Notes under the pieces: generated by a model
The model's input: only the letters and a program-made list of their open reading frames with translations
What the model was told of the DNA's origin: nothing
Database searches by the model: none
Made by a program: the position numbers and the translations under genes
DNA from: Paludibacteraceae bacterium
GTDB taxonomy: Bacteria > Bacteroidota > Bacteroidia > Bacteroidales > Paludibacteraceae
DNA: 45,998 nucleotides
Assembly: GCA_016302585.1 (NCBI GenBank)
Contig: JAEDNI010000011.1
Coordinates: forward strand, 1 to 45,998
Direction of reading: 5' to 3'
Part shown: positions 16,484 to 22,851 of the stretch, piece after piece
Position numbering within the stretch: the first letter of the stretch is position 1
How the letters are laid out: each line of letters opens with the position of its first letter

Positions 16484-17722
16484 TTAACTTAACATCATTA
16501 TTGCTTTTTTCAGGGCTGCGATAAACGCATCTATATCCGCTTTGTCGTTATACAAGCCAAACGAGACGCGCACCGTTCCCGGGACGCCTAATGAGTCGAT
16601 CAGCGGTTCGGCACAATGATGCCCTGTGCGCACCGCCACGCCCTGCTGGTCAAGCAAGGTGCCGATGTCAAACGGATGGAGTAATGATTGGTGAGTGGTG
16701 ATTGGTGATTGGTGATTGGTGAAAATATTAAAGCTGATGACTCCGGCTTTGGGTTGATGTTCGGCATAGATATGTACACCTTCGATGGCGGATAGTTGTG
16801 CTTCGCAGTATTCGGTCAGTTCGCGTTCATGGGCTTCGATAGCTTCCCAGCCGAGGGCTTGGATATAGTCTATCGCTTTAGACAGAGCATAGCTGCCCAC
16901 GAAATTGGGTGTCCCGGCTTCGAACTTATAGGGCAACTCATTATAAGTCGTTCCGCTCCATCGTACATGGTTGATCATCTCTCCTCCACCTTCATGAGGC
17001 GGCAGTTTCTCTAGCCACTCCCGTTTGCCGTAGAGAACACCTATTCCCGTCGGGCCGTACATCTTATGTCCGGAGAAAGCGAGGAAATCGCAGTCGAGTG
17101 CCTGCACATTCACCTGCATATGCGGCACGCTCTGTGCCCCATCGATACAAACCGGAACACCTTGCGCATGTGCCAAACGAATGATTTCCTCTATCGGTTG
17201 AATCGTACCTAACACATTACTCACATGCGCCACACTCACTAACTTGGTCCGAGCGCTCAGAAACCCCTTAAAAGCCTCTATATCGAGCGATAAGTCCTCG
17301 CGCAGAGGGATATGGCGCAGCACGGCTTTCTTGCGCTCACAGAGCATCTGCCAGGGAACGATGTTCGAATGGTGTTCCAACCCGCTTACAATAATCTCAT
17401 CCCCTTCGCCAATAAACGCTTCTCCAAAGGAGAAAGCCAAGGCATTGAGGCTGTCGGTCGTTCCCTTCGTGAAGATGATCTCATCGCTACTCTTTGCCCC
17501 GATGAAATCCGCCACTTTCTGCCGTGCCTCTTCGTGCTTACTCGTCGCTACTTGACTCAAATGATGCACTCCGCGGTGGATATTGCTGTTCCAATGGGTG
17601 TAAGCTTCTGAAATAGCGTCGATTACCGCCTGAGGCTTCTGACTCGTAGCTGCGTTATCCAAGTACACCAACTCCCGTCCGTGTACACGCTCCTTCAATA
17701 TCGCAAAATCTTCTCTCTTCAT
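16484..17722 (-). CDS. sufS: Cysteine desulfurase SufS
   Basis: A 412-residue pyridoxal-phosphate enzyme that takes sulfur from cysteine for iron-sulfur cluster assembly. Seen: YLDNAATSQKP near the N-terminus, NIHRGVHHLS, the cofactor-binding lysine in FSGHKMYGPTGIG, and the catalytic cysteine in VRTGHHCAEPL. The ATG at 17720-17722 is preferred; the upstream TTG lies inside a heptamer repeat. A stretch reading TNHQSPITTHQSLL sits just before HPFDIG where the family has only a short turn; it is encoded by five 7-bp units at 16686-16720, so the gene appears to have absorbed a repeat in frame. No sufBCD genes adjoin; upstream is gldB. Confidence 0.93.
   Translation of the reverse strand: MKREDFAILKERVHGRELVYLDNAATSQKPQAVIDAISEAYTHWNSNIHRGVHHLSQVATSKHEEARQKVADFIGAKSSDEIIFTKGTTDSLNALAFSFGEAFIGEGDEIIVSGLEHHSNIVPWQMLCERKKAVLRHIPLREDLSLDIEAFKGFLSARTKLVSVAHVSNVLGTIQPIEEIIRLAHAQGVPVCIDGAQSVPHMQVNVQALDCDFLAFSGHKMYGPTGIGVLYGKREWLEKLPPHEGGGEMINHVRWSGTTYNELPYKFEAGTPNFVGSYALSKAIDYIQALGWEAIEAHERELTEYCEAQLSAIEGVHIYAEHQPKAGVISFNIFTNHQSPITTHQSLLHPFDIGTLLDQQGVAVRTGHHCAEPLIDSLGVPGTVRVSFGLYNDKADIDAFIAALKKAIMMLS
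16686..16720. repeat. Heptamer array (GATTGGT-type) x5 inside sufS
   Basis: Five tandem 7-bp units: GATTGGT, GAGTGGT, then GATTGGT three times. The complement is the same ACCAATC/ACCAATT unit seen at 17731-17752 and 29205-29246. Gain or loss of a single unit would shift the sufS frame. Confidence 0.9.
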
Positions 17723-17730
17723 ACTAATGA

Positions 17731-17752
17731 CCAATTACCAATCACCAATTAC
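17731..17752. repeat. Heptamer array between gldB and sufS
   Basis: CC then AATTACC, AATCACC, AATTAC: about three units of the same heptamer found in sufS and after mnmG. It fills nearly all the space between gldB and sufS. Confidence 0.85.
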
Positions 17753-17759
17753 AAATGAA

Positions 17760-18764
17760 TTAAGGCTTATAGAGACTTAGTTCTAGTATCTTCTGTGCAT
17801 CGCCCTCTGCCATCAATTCCTGCAGACTTACATGCTCGTTATGTTCCATAAAACTCTCCACAATCCGCCAACCCAACCAAATACCGAGTCTTCCGGGCGA
17901 TTCCTGCGAGACCTCCAAGGTAAACGGACCATCATTCAGATAACTGGATATAACCAAACTCTCGGTCTTGAACAAATCCCGTTTATCCATCACCAAGTGC
18001 CATATTGCTCGCTCGTTCTTTACACACCAATCCCATTGCTCCTTCGTCCAACCCATCACTTCATATCCCGGTAACTCATCATAAATCTGGGCTGTCAGAT
18101 ACATGATCTTGCCGCGATATATCATCTGGTCTAACAAACGGTTCTGCTTACTGGTGTAGAGTAGGGTATGAAACAGGTATGCACTCACCACATCCACCGG
18201 AATACATTCCTTGCGCATCGTCTGTTTCTGGTATTCGTATACCACACGGTTGTAATACTCATAGTCGCTACCTAAATACATATCTGCTCCCACGCCGATA
18301 TACTCGTCCCGGAAGAAGATAGAAGCGTTAAAACCCGAGATGAACAGATAAAGGGTAGGGATCTCTGTTTCCGGATAAAGATATTGTATACGCGAAAAAC
18401 CCTTATTCAGTTCTTTTTGCAGGTCGCTGATATCCGCAAACACCTCTTTCTCCCGCGCGTTCGTGTACTTAAACCCGTATAACGTATCATTCAAAAACTG
18501 CGGTAACACCTCTGCCAGATATGCCGTGTCGTAAGACGGAATACCCAATACACTCTCCACCCAATCCTGCATAAACTCCGGATACTCGGCGTACAGCACC
18601 GCAATATCCTCATTTACTGTCGCTTCATGTACATTCAGCAATGCATTATCGAAGCGCACGATCTCCACTTCCTGCGTCGCAATGTCCTTCGGCCAATACG
18701 TCCGTCCTTTCTGGCAACTCGTCAGCGCGAGTATAAAAAGCAATATATAAATTATCTTTCTCAT
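17760..18764 (-). CDS. gldB: GldB-like lipoprotein
   Basis: A 334-residue predicted lipoprotein: signal peptide MRKIIYILLFILALTSC with the lipobox LTSC. The body has VEIVRFDNALL, a helical region, then IPTLYLFISGFNASIFF, the YIGVGADMYLGSDYEYY block, and WLGWRIVESFM with EHNEHVSLQELM near the C-terminus, as in GldB proteins of Bacteroidetes. GldB was named for gliding motility in flavobacteria but homologues are common in non-gliding Bacteroidales, where the role is unclear. It lies between the LolD-like ATPase and sufS, all on the minus strand with short spacers. Assignment rests on overall pattern, not on a catalytic motif. Confidence 0.8.
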   Translation of the reverse strand: MRKIIYILLFILALTSCQKGRTYWPKDIATQEVEIVRFDNALLNVHEATVNEDIAVLYAEYPEFMQDWVESVLGIPSYDTAYLAEVLPQFLNDTLYGFKYTNAREKEVFADISDLQKELNKGFSRIQYLYPETEIPTLYLFISGFNASIFFRDEYIGVGADMYLGSDYEYYNRVVYEYQKQTMRKECIPVDVVSAYLFHTLLYTSKQNRLLDQMIYRGKIMYLTAQIYDELPGYEVMGWTKEQWDWCVKNERAIWHLVMDKRDLFKTESLVISSYLNDGPFTLEVSQESPGRLGIWLGWRIVESFMEHNEHVSLQELMAEGDAQKILELSLYKP

Positions 18765-18777
18765 AATAGGTAGTTTC

Positions 18778-18803
18778 TTCCCTTTAGGGAGGGTTAGGGT
18801 AGA
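18778..18803. repeat. G/C-rich palindromic repeat, copy F, at the end of the ABC ATPase gene
   Basis: CTTCCCTTTAGGGAGGG with a TTAGGG tail. It forms most of the gap between the ABC ATPase and gldB, and supplies the ATPase stop codon (18794-18796) and its last residues. Confidence 0.8.
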
Positions 18804-19450
18804 CTTATTTTTCCATCTATGATTTCTATCGTCCGGTCAGCTATTCCAGCCAACTCTTTATCGTGCGTGACGAGCAAAATCGTCTGACCGTACTCTTTCC
18901 GCAGTTTGAGCAGCAGGTCACTCAGTTCTTTTTTGTTCTGCGAGTCAAGGCTGCCGGTGGGTTCATCCGCCAAAATGATATCCGGTGCCATCATCAACGC
19001 TCTTGCTGCGGCTACACGCTGTTTCTCTCCGCCGGACAACTCATTCGGCTTGTGCTCCATCCGTTCTACCAAACCCAACTCACGCAGCAGCTTCTCCGCT
19101 CGGGGTTTATACTCGCTTTCTTTCTCACGAGCGATCATGGCCGGAATACATACATTTTCCAATGCCGTGAACTCCGGCAGTAACTGATGGAACTGGAAGA
19201 TAAAACCGATATGTTTGTTGCGGAAAGCAGCTAACTCACGGTCTTTCATCTCAAATACATCCGTTCCGTCCATTAACACCTGACCCTTCGTCGGACGATC
19301 TAATGTACCGATGATCTGGAGTAGGGTAGTCTTACCCGCTCCGCTCTTGCCGATGATCGCTACGATCTCGCCTTTCTTAACCTCCAGATTCACACCCTTC
19401 AGTACTTCCAAATCGCCAAACGACTTGTGTATGTTTTTAACTTCTATCAT
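18794..19450 (-). CDS. LolD-like ABC transporter ATP-binding protein
   Basis: A 218-residue ABC ATPase of the LolD/MacB group. Walker A GKSGAGKTTLLQ (near residue 34), Q-loop FIFQFHQLLPEFTALENV, signature LSGGEKQRVAAARAL and Walker B IILADEPTGSLD are all intact, with the H-loop LLVTHDKEL. LolD works with LolC/E permeases to release lipoproteins from the inner membrane, but no permease gene is adjacent here, so the partner must be encoded elsewhere. It lies between an S41 protease and gldB, both predicted lipoproteins. The last codons overlap a dispersed repeat. Confidence 0.9.
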   Translation of the reverse strand: MIEVKNIHKSFGDLEVLKGVNLEVKKGEIVAIIGKSGAGKTTLLQIIGTLDRPTKGQVLMDGTDVFEMKDRELAAFRNKHIGFIFQFHQLLPEFTALENVCIPAMIAREKESEYKPRAEKLLRELGLVERMEHKPNELSGGEKQRVAAARALMMAPDIILADEPTGSLDSQNKKELSDLLLKLRKEYGQTILLVTHDKELAGIADRTIEIIDGKISLP

Positions 19451-19463
19451 AACTTCTTTCCAC

Positions 19464-20489
19464 TTATTTTTCAGCTTTCATTTTGATTATTTCTATTGCC
19501 TTTTCAATGATATCGTCTTGATCCGTACTTACCATCGTCACTTTCACATCCGGTTCAATACCCTCTTCGATATCCTTCTTGTCTGCGTCATACATCCGTA
19601 CGCTCGAGAAACGAACGCTCCATCCGCATGGCATCTCATAACTCATCGGCATTCCTCCACCTCCTCCGCTTGTGCCTCCAACTAATAGCACATGATCCGC
19701 ATACCGCATCATATTCACAAAACTATTCGTAGCCGAATAACTTCTTCGATTGCATAGCACTACCGTCGGTCGAAGCCATTTACTCCCTACCAGCGAAGCA
19801 TCTGCATGTAACTCCTCTAACTCCGAGAAATCAGTATGCCCGGGACCCGTCTTATGTTGCCAATAACCCACCAGACGATCGTCTGTAAAGAAAGGCGAAG
19901 CTAACTTATACGCATTGGTTAAATCTCCTCCTCCATTATTCCGTACGTCTATTATCAACCCCTTGCAGTCTTTAAAGGCCGTGAAAATCCAGTATATATT
20001 ACTGTTCGAAAAACTGCTCGAGAAGCTCGAACAATAGATATACCCGATACTGTCATTGGCTATCGTGCAGTAGTATAACCCGCCTGCCACTCGATAATTC
20101 TGCATATACATCGCCTGGATCTGCGAATTATAATTAGCCGGAAATGTATCGTACCATGCCGTGCTACGCGAGACATCAAAAGGTGTATAGAGATTCACAT
20201 GCCCATCGTGCAACGAGTCTAACATCCCGGCGCATAGATCGAAAAGTGCTACCGGATCTGTCTTCTCCAACATCTCTGCTTTCGCGATATACTCCTCATG
20301 AATGGCATTCCAGTCAATCCCCTTTTCCTCAATATAGCAATACCGGGTGTCGATAATCTGCCATAACGCCTCTACGTTCTCCACGGGATCGGTCGAATAA
20401 GCCATCTCCTCGCTCGAATGACATGCCGTCAGAATCCAGCCTGCCAGCATTCCCATTAATCCATATTGTATGATACCTCGTGTACTCAT
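19464..20489 (-). CDS. S41-family (C-terminal-processing type) peptidase, lipoprotein
   Basis: 341 residues with lipobox WILTAC near residue 23, so probably membrane-anchored in the envelope. The catalytic domain shows IGYIYCSSF, CKGLIIDVRNNGGGDLTN, and the serine block VLCNRRSYSATNSFVNMM followed by LLVGGTSGGGGGMP and EGIEPDVKV, as in tail-specific protease/tricorn-core enzymes. No PDZ domain is evident, and the N-terminal part (WQIIDTRYCYIEEKGIDW) is the usual helical S41 lead-in. Its start overlaps the stop of the upstream outer-membrane protein gene by 4 nt, so the two are translationally coupled. The substrate is unknown. Confidence 0.88.
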   Translation of the reverse strand: MSTRGIIQYGLMGMLAGWILTACHSSEEMAYSTDPVENVEALWQIIDTRYCYIEEKGIDWNAIHEEYIAKAEMLEKTDPVALFDLCAGMLDSLHDGHVNLYTPFDVSRSTAWYDTFPANYNSQIQAMYMQNYRVAGGLYYCTIANDSIGYIYCSSFSSSFSNSNIYWIFTAFKDCKGLIIDVRNNGGGDLTNAYKLASPFFTDDRLVGYWQHKTGPGHTDFSELEELHADASLVGSKWLRPTVVLCNRRSYSATNSFVNMMRYADHVLLVGGTSGGGGGMPMSYEMPCGWSVRFSSVRMYDADKKDIEEGIEPDVKVTMVSTDQDDIIEKAIEIIKMKAEK

Positions 20490-21358
20490 AAGCGTGCGTT
20501 AGCGCGTGTCTTGTACTTCCAGCAGCAACCTACCACCAGGCATATCTGATTTCGCATAAAATGCATATACTTCGTATTGTAATATACAAAATAATGTTCC
20601 GCTCCAATACGCCAAGTGGTGTGGGGGAACTGCATGTCCAAACTCAAGTCATGCTCCACGGTGTGATGATTCCAATGCCCGGAACAACGTGCTACAGCCG
20701 GAACTCCCTCCGTGATCTCATAGTACGACTCCCCGTATTCCGGCAGATAATCAAAACCAATCAGGTTTGTTCGTACCGTATACTGCAGACGATAACTCGT
20801 TTTCTTTCCGTAAAAAGACCAACTCAATCCTCCCATCGCCATCGCATCTATGGCAACATCGAACGAAAGCGGTTTATTCACATTGTTTGCATGATATCGC
20901 GCCGCAAAACATCCTTCTAAATAGGGTCCCGCAAAAACCTGCAGACGATCCTCTATCCATTTCCAACGGTAATAAACACCCCAACCGGCCTCAATCTGAA
21001 AACCCCAGAACATATTCGATCCCGCTGAACTGATATATCTCGCCATGCCGATATCCGCTCTACCTACATGCTCCCAGTTCGCTAACTTACCCGCTTTACC
21101 TAACTTCGTGTCCTGACGAAACGGTTGCCACCACTCACTTCCCAAACCGAATTGCAAACCCTTGTATCCCAACGGACTGAGATAGGTATCCAATTGGTAT
21201 CCTCCGCCCACTTTCGCCTTCAGCACATAAGTATGCTCCACGCTCTCTCCCGGCACGGCTATCCCGCTCTCCGCCGGCGCAACTGTGGCTTGCTCGCTCT
21301 CCGCGCAAACCCCCATCGCACAAAACATCATAAGCAGTATACCGACACACCGGTTCAT
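20486..21358 (-). CDS. Outer-membrane beta-barrel protein, DUF3316-like
   Basis: 290 residues with a cleavable signal peptide (MNRCVGILLMMFCAMGVCA). The rest alternates polar and aromatic residues as in a beta-barrel: LQFGLGSEWWQPF, FWGFQIEAGWGVYYRW, LQVFAGPYLEGCFAARY, YRLQYTVRTNLIGFDY, and a tail HFMRNQICLVVGCCWKYKT. The pattern fits the Bacteroidales family I know as DUF3316; this is recall and not a search result. It is the first gene after a promoter at 21378-21408 and overlaps the S41 protease by 4 nt. No binding or enzymatic role can be inferred. Confidence 0.65.
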   Translation of the reverse strand: MNRCVGILLMMFCAMGVCAESEQATVAPAESGIAVPGESVEHTYVLKAKVGGGYQLDTYLSPLGYKGLQFGLGSEWWQPFRQDTKLGKAGKLANWEHVGRADIGMARYISSAGSNMFWGFQIEAGWGVYYRWKWIEDRLQVFAGPYLEGCFAARYHANNVNKPLSFDVAIDAMAMGGLSWSFYGKKTSYRLQYTVRTNLIGFDYLPEYGESYYEITEGVPAVARCSGHWNHHTVEHDLSLDMQFPHTTWRIGAEHYFVYYNTKYMHFMRNQICLVVGCCWKYKTRANARL

Positions 21359-21377
21359 AAAACCTTCATTTTGGCTG

Positions 21378-21408
21378 CAAAATTACTACTTTTTTTGTAC
21401 ATATGCAA
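21378..21408 (-). promoter_or_regulatory. Promoter of the DUF3316-S41-lolD-gldB-sufS run
   Basis: Minus-strand TTGC (21405-21408), 19-nt spacer, TAATTTTG (21378-21385), 20 nt before the first start codon. The genes downstream are spaced by 30 nt or less, so one transcript may cover them. Confidence 0.78.
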
Positions 21409-21520
21409 ATTATTTGTATTTTTAAGTGCAGATGCCATGCTTTCGAGCCTGAGATGGGTATTACAATCAATAAGGAATATCTAAAAATATCTAAGTATCA
21501 CTAAGGATTGAAATTGCTCT

Positions 21521-21545
21521 GTATTATATACAAAGTATATAATAC
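21521..21545. repeat. AT-rich hairpin with 11-bp arms
   Basis: GTATTATATAC, loop AAA, GTATATAATAC: a perfect inverted repeat between the nuclease terminator and the outer-membrane protein promoter. It is similar in style to the AT-only hairpin at 12155-12180. Confidence 0.75.
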
Positions 21546-21567
21546 TATTGGGTATTGCAGGTATTCG

Positions 21568-21640
21568 AAAAAAATGCATGGCACAAATGGCACATTTGGC
21601 ACAATAGAGCCAGAAAGTGTCAAAAGTGCCAAAAGTGCCA
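21568..21640 (-). terminator. Terminator of the nuclease gene, built from 9-nt units
   Basis: Three 9-nt TGGCACnnn units (21579-21605) face three AAAGTGYCA units (21614-21640) around an 8-nt loop. On the minus strand the hairpin is followed by TGCA and seven T residues (21568-21574). It starts 15 nt past the nuclease stop. Confidence 0.78.
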
Positions 21641-21655
21641 GAGCAAAAATTTACA

Positions 21656-22522
21656 TTACTTACGAGAAAGTGTCCAATCGGAAACGGAATAGGTACTTTC
21701 CACTTGCGCTTCTAGGTCATCGGGCAGATTATAGAAGAAATCAATGCCAGTTTGCGCTTCGACTTCGTCTACGGAGAGCATATAGGTCATTAAGGGACGG
21801 TTGCCGGCTTGGTTAGGCATAATAAATCCGATAGAAGTCCATCCTTGGCGCGTTTGGCGGAGAAAGACTTTATAGAAAGCAGAGGGGACAGCAATCATAT
21901 GGTTCTTGCCGATGGTTGTATAATCGGGTTCAACAATAGGTCCGCAAGCGATATAGATGTTTCCGTACAGTTGCGCCCAATCACGCGCTAATTCCTCCAA
22001 ATCTTTCCAATCCCCGGCGTTGAGGCTATGTAACTGCGGGCACATATTCGTCATGTAAAAACTCTCGCGCATTGCTTGTTCGGACCATTTCATATCTGCG
22101 GCAGGAGCCATGTGTCCACGATCATAGCCGGAATTGGCATATTCGCCAGTTACGACCGGGTCACCGTTCACCAAAGGATCCGGTTTAAAATGGTTCTTGC
22201 GCTCTTGTTCTCCGCTTGTCTCCGCGTTTGTTAATTCATAGGCAACCCAGTTAGGTACGAGCCAATCGGGGTTGTAACTAACGGTGTAGCCAAGATGTTG
22301 GATGACTTGCTCTGGCTGGTTGTTAATCACGCGCGGCAGTTCATAGGGAAGCTGAGATTCTGCAGAGGCGGGAGTTGGTTCCACAAGAGCCGCAGCGGCC
22401 ACGGTAGTGGGAACGGCTTGCTCCTCGGAGGTTGTAATCAGTTCTGCGACCAAGGTAGCAATACCAATTAACACCAAGAGAATAATGGTGTATAGCGTAT
22501 TCTTCTTTGATTTTTTACCCAT
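21656..22522 (-). CDS. DNA/RNA non-specific endonuclease (NUC1 family), membrane-anchored
   Basis: 288 residues. An N-terminal membrane segment (YTIILLVLIGIATLVAELI) is followed by a low-complexity linker and the beta-beta-alpha-metal nuclease domain: YDRGHMAPAADMKWS holds the catalytic DRGH histidine, and MCPQLHSLNAGDWKDLE the metal-binding asparagine region, then YIACGPIV and IPSAFYK-like VPSAFYKVFL. These enzymes cut DNA and RNA with little sequence preference, usually outside the cytoplasm; nutrient scavenging is the common idea. The ATG at 22520-22522 is chosen because a promoter sits 20 nt before it; an upstream TTG-initiated frame would run back through that promoter. Hairpins of 9-nt repeats lie on both sides of the gene. 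Confidence 0.92.
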   Translation of the reverse strand: MGKKSKKNTLYTIILLVLIGIATLVAELITTSEEQAVPTTVAAAALVEPTPASAESQLPYELPRVINNQPEQVIQHLGYTVSYNPDWLVPNWVAYELTNAETSGEQERKNHFKPDPLVNGDPVVTGEYANSGYDRGHMAPAADMKWSEQAMRESFYMTNMCPQLHSLNAGDWKDLEELARDWAQLYGNIYIACGPIVEPDYTTIGKNHMIAVPSAFYKVFLRQTRQGWTSIGFIMPNQAGNRPLMTYMLSVDEVEAQTGIDFFYNLPDDLEAQVESTYSVSDWTLSRK

Positions 22523-22541
22523 ACTCAACAAAATTTCGTTG

Positions 22542-22572
22542 CAAAGGTACGAAAAAGTTTTGAATTGTGCAA
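22542..22572 (-). promoter_or_regulatory. Promoter of the nuclease gene
   Basis: Minus-strand TTGC (22569-22572), 19-nt spacer, TACCTTTG (22542-22549), 20 nt before the start. Confidence 0.77.
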
Positions 22573-22593
22573 GAAAAGGTAGAAAAAATGACT

Positions 22594-22649
22594 TGGCACA
22601 CTTGACATAGTTGGCACAATTATGAGTGTTAAGAGTGTCAAGTGTGCCA
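22594..22649. repeat. 9-nt-unit hairpin upstream of the nuclease promoter
   Basis: TGGCACACTTGACA (22594-22607) and TGTCAAGTGTGCCA (22636-22649) are perfect 14-bp complements. The left side reads as TGGCACACT, TGACATAGT, TGGCACAAT, a 9-nt period. Confidence 0.85.
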
Positions 22650-22678
22650 TGCAATTTGCATGAGATTTTCGAGATAAT

Positions 22679-22723
22679 TGAGACAATGGGGATGAAAGTG
22701 TCTCAAAAGTCTCAACTGTCTCA
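22679..22723. repeat. Second 9-nt-unit hairpin and array
   Basis: TGAGACA (22679-22685) pairs with TGTCTCA (22699-22705). The right side is AGTGTCTCA, AAAGTCTCA, ACTGTCTCA (22697-22723), three 9-nt units with a different core from the neighbouring GTGCCA hairpins. Confidence 0.8.
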
Positions 22724-22744
22724 TGTCATTTTTAAAAGAAAGAA

Positions 22745-22837
22745 CGCGAGCCAGACGACTCGCGAACTTAGCGGAAGGGGGCCGGGATGGTATCCCGCGT
22801 AAGAAACAAACGTTTTGAACCCGAATGCAATTTCGGG
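22745..22837 (-). terminator. Three consecutive hairpins after the C10 protease gene
   Basis: In minus-strand order: CCCGAA/TTCGGG (22820-22837), CGGGAT/ATCCCG (22783-22797), CGCGAG/CTCGCG (22745-22764). The last is followed by a TTCTTTCTTTT tract, so it is the likely terminator; the first begins 15 nt past the stop. Confidence 0.6.
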
Positions 22838-22851
22838 AAATAGACGAAGGG

